Positions 1-6,402 of a stretch of 7,129 nucleotides of DNA are shown here, piece by piece. Numbering within the stretch: position 1 is the first letter of the stretch; the number at the start of each line of letters is the position of its first letter. The notes under the pieces were generated by a model. That model was not told the DNA's origin. It made no database searches and saw only the letters and a program-made list of their open reading frames with translations. Position numbers and translations under genes: made by a program. Source of the stretch: Actinomycetes bacterium (lineage in GTDB: Bacteria > Actinomycetota > Actinomycetes > Streptosporangiales > Streptosporangiaceae); the NCBI GenBank assembly GCA_025964635.1, contig JAOPYP010000774.1:1-7129 (forward strand). Direction: 5' to 3'.

Positions 1-1040
<1,040 letters not shown>

Positions 1041-1082
1041 GCGGCTCACGCGGAGCGGGTCGAGAGGCGAGCCAGGCCGGCT

Positions 1083-1090
1083 GGAGGGGG
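1083..1090 (+). promoter_or_regulatory. Ribosome binding site fixing the atpC GTG start
   Basis: GGAGGGGG lies 8 nt upstream of the GTG at 1099. It is a strong Shine-Dalgarno match, and the codons after the GTG give the expected epsilon N-terminus (VELVVPDGQVWSG). This selects the GTG over any internal ATG. Confidence 0.75.
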
Positions 1091-1098
1091 ACTCGACG

Positions 1099-1503
1099 GT
1101 GACCGTGCAGGTGGAGCTGGTGGTCCCGGACGGCCAGGTGTGGTCCGGGAACGCCCGCATGGTCATCGCGAAGACGCTGGACGGCGACATCGGGATCCTG
1201 GGTTCCCACCCGCCCGTGCTCGGCATCCTGGCCGAGGGCAGCGTGGTCGAGATCCTCGATCCCGAGGAGGGATCCAGCGCGCAGGGGGGCATGCGGATCG
1301 CCGTGCGCAGCGGTTTCCTGTCCGTGCACGATGACCGGGTATCGATCCTGGCCCGTGACGCCGAGATCGGCAGCCAGGTGGACCGGGCTACGGTACAGTC
1401 CCGGCTCGACGCGGCGCTGGGCGAGATGGGGCCCGGTGAAGAGGAGCCGGCTGAGGTGAAGTACTCCCGGGCCCTGTTGCGGGCCGCGGGCGACCGGTCC
1501 TGA
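1099..1503 (+). CDS. atpC: F1F0 ATP synthase subunit epsilon
   Basis: Epsilon subunit of the F1 central stalk. It couples gamma rotation to the c-ring and can inhibit ATP hydrolysis through its C-terminal helices. The protein has 134 residues. The N-terminal beta-sandwich is recognisable: VELVVPDGQVWSGNARMVI (residues 5-23), DGDIGILGSHPPVLGIL (28-44), then MRIAVRSGFLSVHDDRVSIL (65-84). The C-terminal helical part (about 88-134) is acidic then basic, ending KYSRALLRAAGDRS. It is slightly longer than many bacterial epsilons because of a short loop, LDPEEGSSAQGG (53-64), between two beta strands. The GTG start is supported by the upstream GGAGGGGG. It sits directly after atpD and 24 bp before the DUF2550 gene, so all three are probably co-transcribed. 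Confidence 0.95.
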   Translation: MTVQVELVVPDGQVWSGNARMVIAKTLDGDIGILGSHPPVLGILAEGSVVEILDPEEGSSAQGGMRIAVRSGFLSVHDDRVSILARDAEIGSQVDRATVQSRLDAALGEMGPGEEEPAEVKYSRALLRAAGDRS

Positions 1504-1527
1504 CGAGGGCCAGCGCGGGGGGCCGGG

Positions 1528-1983
1528 ATGAGCGGAGCGCTGGCCTTTGACGCGGCCTGGCTCTTCGCTGGCTTCCTGATCCTCGTGGTGCTGCTCGCGG
1601 CCGGTATCACCGTCCGCCGGTACCTGCTCGAACGGGGCGGCGGGACGGTCGAGTGCGGCCTGCGGGTTCCCGGAGGCAGCTGGCGCCTGGGGGTAGCCGC
1701 CTACCAGCCGGATGAGCTGCGCTGGTACGAGATCTTCGGTTTCCTGCTGCGGCCCCGCCAGATCTTCAGCCGGCGCACGGTCGCCGTGATCGACCGGCGG
1801 CAGCCGACCTCCGAGGAGGCGGCCAGCCTGGGCGAGGGAGCCGTGGTCCTGGAGTGCCGGGTCGCCGAGGGCGACGGCATCGTGGAGCTCGCGATGAGCG
1901 ACGCGGCGTTCACCGGGTTTCTCGCCTGGCTCGAGGCCGCGCCGCCGGGGTCGCCCGGCTCATACCTCGGCCAGGCCAGCTAG
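1528..1983 (+). CDS. DUF2550 family single-pass membrane protein
   Basis: A 151-residue protein of the actinobacterial DUF2550 family (comparable to Mycobacterium tuberculosis Rv1312), of unknown function. One hydrophobic segment at about residues 9-28 (AAWLFAGFLILVVLLAAGIT), followed by the basic stretch VRRYLLER, predicts an N-terminal anchor with the rest in the cytoplasm. The soluble domain begins with VECGLRVPGGSWRLG (41-55), carries the family-like ELRWYEIFGFLLRPRQIFSRR (63-83), and ends in an acidic, glycine/proline-rich tail. The ATG at 1528 follows a G-rich stretch (1514-1522) with suitable spacing, 24 bp after the atpC stop. Family assignment rests on its position immediately after atpC, the size, and the LRWYE..GF..RP.....RR pattern. 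Conserved placement suggests a link to ATP synthase or membrane energetics, but that is inference. Confidence 0.88.
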   Translation: MSGALAFDAAWLFAGFLILVVLLAAGITVRRYLLERGGGTVECGLRVPGGSWRLGVAAYQPDELRWYEIFGFLLRPRQIFSRRTVAVIDRRQPTSEEAASLGEGAVVLECRVAEGDGIVELAMSDAAFTGFLAWLEAAPPGSPGSYLGQAS

Positions 1984-2012
1984 AACGCAGTCAAGCCCGG
2001 CTCAGCCAGGTC

Positions 2013-2037
2013 CGGCCCCCCAGCAGACCCGGGGCCG
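2013..2037. terminator. GC hairpin in convergent gap, candidate bidirectional terminator
   Basis: CGGCCCC (2013-2019) pairs perfectly with GGGGCCG (2031-2037) across an 11-nt loop. A second small stem, GGGCC/GGCCC (2032-2036 and 2041-2045), partly overlaps it. The hairpin lies mid-way between the DUF2550 stop and the adenosyltransferase stop, where a transcription barrier is expected. There is no T-tract on either side, so it is not a classical intrinsic terminator. Confidence 0.35.
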
Positions 2038-2057
2038 CCAGGCCCGCTGTGGCCCGC

Positions 2058-2654
2058 TCAGCGCTCCCCGCCGGGCTTCCAGAGCACGTCACCGTCCGGT
2101 CCGTTGGCTTCCCGGCCGAGGATGAACAGCAGGTCTGACAGGCGGTTCAGGTACTGGGCGGTCAGCGGGTTCACCGAGTCACCGCAGGTCTCCCGCGCCG
2201 CCCAGGTGCTCCGTTCCGCCCGGCGCACGATCGTCCTGGCCATATGCAGCAGCGCCGCGCCGGATGTGCCGCCGGGAAGGATGAAGCTGCGCAGCACCGG
2301 CAGGCTCGCGTTGTGGGTGTCACAGTCCTGTTCCAGGGCCCGGACGTAGTCCTCGGTGATCCGCAGCGGGGGATAGGGCGGGTTGTCGCTGACCGGGTTG
2401 CACAGGTCGGCGCCGACATCGAAGAGCTCGTTCTGGATCCGGGCGAGCAGCGTGGCCAGATCCGCGGGCAGCCCGCCCAGCGTGATCGCCATCCCGATCG
2501 CGCAGTTCGCCTCGTCCACATCGGCGTAGGCGGCGAGACGCGGGTCCGTCTTGGCGGCCCGGCTGCCATCGCCCAGGGCGGTCGTGCCGTCGTCGCCGGT
2601 CCGGGTGTAGATGCGGGAGAGCACGACGGGCTGTTCCCTGCGGTCGCGTGACAT
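2058..2654 (-). CDS. Cob(I)yrinic acid a,c-diamide / cob(I)alamin adenosyltransferase, PduO type
   Basis: ATP:corrinoid adenosyltransferase that transfers adenosine from ATP to the cobalt of cob(I)alamin, giving adenosylcobalamin for B12-dependent enzymes such as methylmalonyl-CoA mutase. A cytosolic trimer is typical of the family. With the ATG at 2654 the protein has 198 residues. Seen: the N-terminal ATP-binding motif SRIYTRTGDDGTTALGDGSR (residues 13-32), DVDEANCAIG (45-54), SFILPGG (123-129), and the paired helices MARTIVRRAERS (138-149) and LNRLSDLLFILGREAN (169-184) that carry the substrate-contacting residues. It ends DGDVLWKPGGER. Start choice is uncertain. The frame is also open from a GTG/ATG pair at 2714/2711, but the extra 20 residues are unlike the family. 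A GTG at 2624, preceded by AGGGA, would give a protein starting about three residues before the SRIYTRTG motif, close to family length. Convergent with the atp block, as in mycobacteria. Confidence 0.93.
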   Translation of the reverse strand: MSRDRREQPVVLSRIYTRTGDDGTTALGDGSRAAKTDPRLAAYADVDEANCAIGMAITLGGLPADLATLLARIQNELFDVGADLCNPVSDNPPYPPLRITEDYVRALEQDCDTHNASLPVLRSFILPGGTSGAALLHMARTIVRRAERSTWAARETCGDSVNPLTAQYLNRLSDLLFILGREANGPDGDVLWKPGGER

Positions 2655-2769
2655 GGGCCCACGGTATCCGTGACGGGCGTCAGGCCGCGTCCCGGCCGCC
2701 GGCTGGATCATCACCGGGCGGTTCGCTGTAAGCGATCAATGTCCTGACCTTTGGGTATTCACATCACAA

Positions 2770-2780
2770 CCACAATGTGG
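2770..2780. repeat. 11-bp palindrome, possible operator
   Basis: CCACAATGTGG is a perfect inverted repeat of 5-bp arms around one central base, within the AT-rich patch and 5 bp upstream of the TATAAG box. On the minus strand the same stretch reads as successive TTGTGG, TTGTGA and TGTGAA units. Its position would suit a regulator's operator. It is short and could be chance. Confidence 0.3.
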
Positions 2781-2785
2781 CATCG

Positions 2786-2791
2786 TATAAG
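2786..2791 (+). promoter_or_regulatory. Candidate -10 box (TATAAG) upstream of the hairpin region
   Basis: TATAAG is close to the sigma-70-type consensus TATAAT and is in the only AT-rich patch of the window. No good -35 hexamer lies at 16-19 bp; TTCACA (2758-2763) is 22 bp away. The box could depend on an activator, or on another sigma factor. A transcript would start near 2797 and run through the hairpins. Confidence 0.35.
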
Positions 2792-2796
2792 AGCAC

Positions 2797-2944
2797 AGAG
2801 TAACCAAGCTGCGGCCTGAGGGCCGCACCGGACACACGGTCACCGTCTCTGGTGCCTGGCGGTTCTCGGGGGCCCGCCAGAGCCCGCGGTGGCCCTGGGA
2901 GAGCGCGCTCCCGGCTTAGCGGCCGGGAGCGCGCTCGGCTTTCC
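2797..2944 (+). ncRNA. Candidate structured small RNA or leader, about 150 nt
   Basis: Between the TATAAG box and the strong hairpin ending at 2936 lies a run of perfect or near-perfect stems. They are TGCGGCC/GGCCGCA (2810-2816 with 2821-2827, loop TGAG); GCACCGGA with TCTGGTGC (2825-2832 with 2848-2855, one G-T wobble), enclosing a small ACGG/CCGT stem; CTGGCGG/CCGCCAG (2856-2862 with 2874-2880); and the 15-bp terminal stem. The first two stems share bases 2825-2827 and so compete. I do not recognise a known riboswitch or RNA family. GC-rich sequence forms hairpins easily, so this is a hypothesis resting on the order box - stems - terminator-like stem. Confidence 0.25.
2901..2944 (+). terminator. 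Perfect 15-bp stem-loop, terminator-like, upstream of the GMC gene
   Basis: GAGCGCGCTCCCGGC (2901-2915) pairs without mismatch to 2922-2936 around the 6-nt loop TTAGCG, followed by GGCTTTCC. This is the strongest hairpin I found in the window. The trailing T-run is only three long, as is common in actinobacterial terminators. Each outer arm is itself the 10-bp palindrome GAGCGCGCTC, so the two copies (2901-2910 and 2927-2936, 26 bp centre to centre) could instead be a tandem binding site for a dimeric protein. It lies 75 bp before the GMC start, so it would stop upstream transcription or act as an attenuator. Confidence 0.5.
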
Positions 2945-2969
2945 GGATGGCCTGCGCCCCCGCGCTGGA

Positions 2970-2975
2970 TAGGGT
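2970..2975 (+). promoter_or_regulatory. Candidate -10 box (TAGGGT) for the GMC oxidoreductase
   Basis: TAGGGT fits the relaxed actinobacterial TANNNT -10 pattern. It lies downstream of the terminator-like hairpin and 35 bp before the GTG start, leaving a short leader that includes the Shine-Dalgarno site. No clear -35 hexamer lies at the usual distance (2945-2952 is GC-rich). Confidence 0.35.
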
Positions 2976-3000
2976 GTCGGCTAGTCCCCGATTGCCCCGT

Positions 3001-3004
3001 GAGG
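3001..3004 (+). promoter_or_regulatory. Ribosome binding site selecting the GTG at 3011
   Basis: GAGG (within TGAGGT) ends 6 nt before the GTG at 3011. The protein then begins MYDYVIVGAGSAG, placing the FAD-binding glycine motif at residue 8, as normal for the family. This decides against the longer reading from 2852, which would add 53 low-complexity residues and translate through the hairpins. Confidence 0.65.
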
Positions 3005-3010
3005 TCCCCC

Positions 3011-4660
3011 GTGTACGACTATGTCATCGTGGGCGCAGGCAGCGCTGGATGCGTCCTGGCCGCACGGCTTACCGAGAACCCAGCCACCCGGGTCCTGCTG
3101 CTCGAAGCCGGGCCACCGGACGAAGCCGACGAAATACACATTCCGGCCGCGCTGAACCTGCTCTTCCAGACCCAGTACGACTGGGATTTCCACACTGTCC
3201 CGCAGGAACGCGCGGGCAGCAGGTCCGTCTACTGGCCACGCGGGCGCATGCTCGGCGGGTCCTCATCGATGAACGCGATGATCTACATCCGCGGCAACCG
3301 CCTGGACTACGACACCTGGCGTGACGACTACGGGTGCACGGGCTGGGGATACGCGGACATACTGCCGTATTTCCTCCGCGCGGAAGACAACTCCCGCGGG
3401 TCCTCCGCCTACCACGGCATCGCCGGCCCGCTCAGCGTCCAGGACCTCAAGCACCGGTCCCCGCTGACCCGGGCCTTTGTCGCCGCCTCCCGGGAATCCG
3501 GGATGCCCGCCAACGAGGACTTCAACGGCCAGGCCCAGGACGGAACCGGCTTCTACCAGGTCACGCAGCGCGACGGACGGCGCTGGTCCGCCGCGGACGC
3601 CTACCTTCACCCCGCGGTCTCCCGGCCCAACCTGACGGTGCATACCGACGCGCTGGTCACCGGGGTCATCGTCGACGGCGGCCGCGCTACCGGGGTTCGT
3701 TATCTTCGCCGTGGCGTGGAAGAGGTCGCCCGGGCCGAGGGAGAGGTCATCCTGTCGGCCGGGGCCATCGGCAGCCCGCATCTGCTGCTGCTGTCCGGGA
3801 TCGGCCCCGCCGAGCAGCTCATCGAGCAGGGGATCCGGGTGGTCGCCGACAGCCCGGGGGTCGGCGCCAACCTCTCCGACCATCCGGTGGTCACCGCCAT
3901 GTGGCACACCCCGCGCGTCACCGGCCTCTGGGAGCAGGCCACGCCGTCCCGGCTGGGCCGCTGGAAGTACCTGCACTCGGGGCCGCTCACGTCCAACCTC
4001 GCCGAGGCGGGCGGCTTCACCCGGACGATGCCCTCGCTGGCCGCCCCCGACCTGCAATGGCACGTGCTGCCGGTGCCGTTCCAGCGCCAGGGGCTGGCCG
4101 ACCCGTCCACCCGGGCGATCTCCATGCTGATCACCCTGGTCGCGGTGGCCAGCCGCGGGGTCGTCCGGCTGCGCAGCGACGATCCCCGGCACAAGCCCGC
4201 CATCGATCCGGGCTACCTGTACGCCAGCGAGGACATGGAGCCGCTGCTGAGCGGGCTGCGGATGGCGCGCGAATTCACCGCCGCCGGGCCGCTGGCCAAG
4301 CACTGCACGGTGGAGATGGCCCCTGGCCCCGCGGTAAGGACCGACGATGAGCTGCGCGAGTTCGTCCGCCGTGATCTTGGCACGCTCTACCATCCGGTCG
4401 GGACGTGCGCGATGGGCGGTGACTCCCGGCTGGCGGCGAGCAGGCTGACCAGCGTGGTCGACCCCGAGCTGCGGGTCAGGGGGGTCGAGGGCCTGCGCGT
4501 GGTCGACGCGTCCGTCATGCCCGCGCTGCCGCGGGGCAACACGAATGCGCCGGTCATCGCGATCGCGGAGCGGGCCGCCGACCTTATCTGCGGCCGGGCG
4601 CCGCTGGCCGCGATGGATCCCGCGCTCACCGCGGGGAGCGACGTGATCGGGATGCGCTGA
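3011..4660 (+). CDS. GMC family FAD-dependent oxidoreductase (choline dehydrogenase-like)
   Basis: Flavoenzyme of the glucose-methanol-choline family that oxidises an alcohol to an aldehyde or ketone; the substrate cannot be read from sequence. It has 549 residues, full length for the bacterial choline/alcohol dehydrogenase branch. Seen: Rossmann FAD motif VIVGAGSAGCVLAARL (5-20) with LLLEAG (29-34); GMC signature 1 region RGRMLGGSSSMNAMIYIRG (77-95); signature 2 GAIGSPHLLLLSGIGP (251-266); GVGANLSDHP (283-292); and the C-terminal catalytic pair His461 in YHPVGTCAMG and Asn512 in GNTNAP. There is no signal peptide or membrane segment, so it is probably cytosolic or peripheral. The GGSSSMN stretch has no flavin-linking histidine of the choline-oxidase kind. 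That favours a dehydrogenase using a respiratory acceptor over an oxidase, as inference. The gene has its own candidate promoter and converges with an aldehyde dehydrogenase that could use its product. I do not assign betA: similarity is to the whole family. Confidence 0.92.
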   Translation: MYDYVIVGAGSAGCVLAARLTENPATRVLLLEAGPPDEADEIHIPAALNLLFQTQYDWDFHTVPQERAGSRSVYWPRGRMLGGSSSMNAMIYIRGNRLDYDTWRDDYGCTGWGYADILPYFLRAEDNSRGSSAYHGIAGPLSVQDLKHRSPLTRAFVAASRESGMPANEDFNGQAQDGTGFYQVTQRDGRRWSAADAYLHPAVSRPNLTVHTDALVTGVIVDGGRATGVRYLRRGVEEVARAEGEVILSAGAIGSPHLLLLSGIGPAEQLIEQGIRVVADSPGVGANLSDHPVVTAMWHTPRVTGLWEQATPSRLGRWKYLHSGPLTSNLAEAGGFTRTMPSLAAPDLQWHVLPVPFQRQGLADPSTRAISMLITLVAVASRGVVRLRSDDPRHKPAIDPGYLYASEDMEPLLSGLRMAREFTAAGPLAKHCTVEMAPGPAVRTDDELREFVRRDLGTLYHPVGTCAMGGDSRLAASRLTSVVDPELRVRGVEGLRVVDASVMPALPRGNTNAPVIAIAERAADLICGRAPLAAMDPALTAGSDVIGMR

Positions 4661-4671
4661 GCGCCCCGGTC

Positions 4672-4720
4672 GGCTGATTTCCGGGAGGGCTGATTTCCGG
4701 GGGGCTTTCCGGGCGGGCTG
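4672..4720. repeat. Decaying tandem repeat, about 16-bp unit, in convergent gap
   Basis: Copies run head to tail: GGCTGATTTCCGGGAG (4672-4687), GGCTGATTTCCGGGG (4688-4702), GGCTTTCCGGGCG (4703-4715, missing three bases), then the start of a fourth, GGCTG (4716-4720). They fill most of the 64 bp between two convergent stop codons. CCCGG (4665-4669) can pair with CCGGG (4681-4685) or with later copies, so the array may also help end transcription. No strong intrinsic terminator is present. Confidence 0.7.
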
Positions 4721-4724
4721 CTCG

Positions 4725-6239
4725 TCAGCGGTAGCGCTTGCCGTGCAGCAGGGTGACCAGCCGGAGCACCCGGTTCAGGTCCTTCTCGCTGCGCTGGAGC
4801 GTGGTGAGGTCGGCCAGCGGCCGCATCCGCTGGCGGGTGATCGACTTGGCCCGGGAGAACTCACGGAGGCCGTCCTCGCCGTGGATACGGCCGAACCCTG
4901 AGTCGCCGCTCCCGCCGAACGGCAGCGCGGGCACGCTGGCGAACGTGATGACGGAGTTGATCGACGTCATCCCGGCGCGCAGGGCCCGCGCGGCCGCCAG
5001 TGCCCGCTTGGCGTTCTTGCTGAACACGGCGGAGCCGAGCGCGTAGCGGCTGGCGTTCGCCAGCCGCACGGCCTCGTCGAGGTCGCCGACCCGGGTCACG
5101 GTCAGGGTGGGGCCGAACGTCTCCTCGGAGACCGCCCGGCTCTCCTCCGGCACGTCGGCCAGGATGACCGGGCCGACATAGGGCCGCCGGATGCTGGCCA
5201 GGCCGCCGACGACCGGCCGGCCCCCCCGGGCCAGCGCGTCGGCGATGTGCCCTTCGATGATCTCGATCTGCCCGGGCATGGTCATCGGGCCGTAGTCGGC
5301 CTCCCGGTCCTCGCCGGGGCGGACGGCGGCCGCCCGCTCGGCCAGCTTCTCCAGGAACGTGTGGTAGACCTCGTCCACCACGTAGACCCGCTCCACGCCC
5401 ACGCAGGTCTGGCCGGCGTTGGACAGCGCGCCCCAGGCCGCCGCGTCGGCCGCCGCGTCCAGGTCGGCGTCCGCGCTGACCAGGAGCGCGTCCTTGCCGC
5501 CGCACTCCGCCACGAGCGGGGTCAGGTTCTCCGCGCAGGCCGCCATCACCTTCTTGGCCGTCGCGGCTGATCCGGTGAACGCGATTTTGTCGACGGCGCT
5601 GAGCGCCAGCGCCTGGCCGGTCTCCCCGCCCCCGGTCACCATCTGGAGCACCGGCTGCTCGGGAATCACCTCACCGAGCGAGCTCACCAGCCAGCCGCCG
5701 ACCGCGGGAGTCAGCTCGCTCGGCTTGAACACGACCGCGTTGCCCGCGGCGAGCGCGTAGACAATGGATCCCAGCGGGGTGAAGACGGGGTAGTTCCAGG
5801 GCCCGATCACGCCGATCACGCCGAGCGGCTGGTATTCGAGCCGGGAGGCCTGATTGATGGCAATCAGCCCGCTCCGGACCCGGCGCGGGCCCAGTACCCG
5901 GCCCGCGTGCTTCGCGGCCCAGTCGATGTGCACGATGGCCAGCAGGATTTCGAGCTGCGCGTCGCCGAGGGGCTTTCCCGTCTCGTTGTGCACCAGTTCC
6001 GCGAGCCGGGGCAGGTAGCGGGTGATGTGCGACTTCCAGGCCAGCAGGCGGGTCCGGCGCTGCCGGTAGGTCAGCCCCGCCCACCAGGACGCCGCCTGGC
6101 GGGCCCGCTCCACGACCGCGTCAACCTCGCTGCGCCCCTGCACCGGGTAGGTGCCGATGACCTCGGAGGTGGCCGGGTTGACCGAGTCGAAATTCTCCGC
6201 GACCCAGGCCGGTCCCTGCTCCCACACCGACGTGCCCAT
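4725..6239 (-). CDS. NAD(P)-dependent aldehyde dehydrogenase
   Basis: Aldehyde dehydrogenase superfamily enzyme that oxidises an aldehyde to its carboxylic acid with NAD(P)+. It has 504 residues from the ATG at 6239, usual for the family. Seen: the oxyanion-hole PWNYP (Asn149), FKPSE (Lys172, cofactor contact), FTGSAATAK (221-229), the general-base glutamate in LVAECGGKDA (Glu245), the nucleophile in SNAGQTCVGVERVYV (Cys279), and EETFGPTL (372-379). A basic tail of about 35 residues follows FSRAKSIT and ends LLHGKRYR. The branch resembles broad-substrate actinobacterial aldehyde or succinate-semialdehyde dehydrogenases; ECGGK replaces the commoner ELGGK. The frame is open upstream to 6404, but that extension (KAAKAAKAA, Arg-rich) looks like spacer and would overlap the divergent gene. 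GAGGA sits only 2 nt before the ATG; a GTG at 6248 is an alternative. It may act on the product of the neighbouring GMC enzyme. Confidence 0.92.
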   Translation of the reverse strand: MGTSVWEQGPAWVAENFDSVNPATSEVIGTYPVQGRSEVDAVVERARQAASWWAGLTYRQRRTRLLAWKSHITRYLPRLAELVHNETGKPLGDAQLEILLAIVHIDWAAKHAGRVLGPRRVRSGLIAINQASRLEYQPLGVIGVIGPWNYPVFTPLGSIVYALAAGNAVVFKPSELTPAVGGWLVSSLGEVIPEQPVLQMVTGGGETGQALALSAVDKIAFTGSAATAKKVMAACAENLTPLVAECGGKDALLVSADADLDAAADAAAWGALSNAGQTCVGVERVYVVDEVYHTFLEKLAERAAAVRPGEDREADYGPMTMPGQIEIIEGHIADALARGGRPVVGGLASIRRPYVGPVILADVPEESRAVSEETFGPTLTVTRVGDLDEAVRLANASRYALGSAVFSKNAKRALAAARALRAGMTSINSVITFASVPALPFGGSGDSGFGRIHGEDGLREFSRAKSITRQRMRPLADLTTLQRSEKDLNRVLRLVTLLHGKRYR

Positions 6240-6402
6240 TGTCCTCACCCGTCGCCCTGCGCGTTGTTCCGGTAGTCCGCGATTCGCGGCTTTTGCGGCC
6301 TTCGCGGCCTTGCGTGCCAGTAAATCATCGCCCATGCCGGGCCAGGTAGCGTTGGACATGCGTGAGCCTGAGGCCAGATCGCTAAGACCGGAGCGGCTAT
6401 CC
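6240..6402. promoter_or_regulatory. Divergent promoter region between aldehyde dehydrogenase and RibD-like gene
   Basis: This 163-bp spacer must contain the start signals of both genes. On the plus strand TTGGAC (6352-6357) is a fair -35 box, but the sequence 17 bp on (CAGATC, 6375-6380) is a poor -10, and TAAGAC (6383-6388) is too far away. On the minus strand TTTACT (complement of 6319-6324) is a weak -10 candidate. A short run of related units (CGCGGC, TTTTGCGGCC, TTCGCGGCC) lies at about 6285-6309. No boxes are assigned with confidence. Confidence 0.4.
6390..6393 (+). promoter_or_regulatory. Ribosome binding site for the RibD-like gene
   Basis: GGAG ends 9 nt before the ATG at 6403. From there the protein starts MTGRPYVVLSCAVSLDG, the normal beginning of a stand-alone RibD-C reductase domain, so the start is well supported. 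Confidence 0.6.

Larger units (their letters stand above)
2655..3010. other. Divergent intergenic region with AT-rich patch and serial hairpins
   Basis: About 355 bp separate the adenosyltransferase (minus) from the GMC oxidoreductase (plus). No convincing protein is encoded. The frame leading into the GMC gene is open back to a GTG at 2852, but that stretch translates to Arg/Gly/Pro-rich filler lying across hairpins. Contents in order: ordinary GC-rich sequence to about 2730; an AT-rich patch at about 2728-2810, unlike the rest of the window; an 11-bp palindrome; a TATAAG box; three or four hairpins; and a TAGGGT box with a Shine-Dalgarno site before the GTG at 3011. No clear promoter for the adenosyltransferase was found on the minus strand. 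Confidence 0.6.

Noticed and set aside
2244..2651. Plus-strand frame of 135 codons opposite the adenosyltransferase
   Set aside because: Shadow of a gene whose minus-strand product matches the PduO family from end to end.
2758..2785. CRP/FNR-type operator from the TGTGA/TCACA words in the AT-rich patch
   Set aside because: The half-sites are not in the TGTGA-N6-TCACA arrangement; they are tandem or everted.
2758..2791. Classical sigma-70 promoter TTCACA ... TATAAG
   Set aside because: Spacing is 22 bp, too long for a standard promoter; only the TATAAG box is kept as a weak candidate.
2775..2819. 14-codon leader peptide frame (MWHRIRAQSNQAAA) whose stop falls in a hairpin loop
   Set aside because: The candidate -10 box lies inside it, it has no Shine-Dalgarno site, and its ATG is part of the palindrome. 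It is probably chance.
2852..3010. N-terminal extension of the GMC gene from a GTG at 2852
   Set aside because: Arg/Gly/Pro-rich filler that runs through two hairpins, while a GTG at 3011 with a good Shine-Dalgarno site begins exactly at the FAD-binding fold.
3334..4350. Long open frame (338 codons) on the plus strand inside the GMC gene
   Set aside because: Frame-shifted shadow with Arg/Pro/Ala-rich composition and no recognisable fold.
3263..4393. Long open frame (376 codons) on the minus strand, antisense to the GMC gene
   Set aside because: Its translation is Gly/Arg/Pro/His-rich without motifs. The opposite strand encodes a complete GMC enzyme with all family signatures. High GC makes long antisense frames common.
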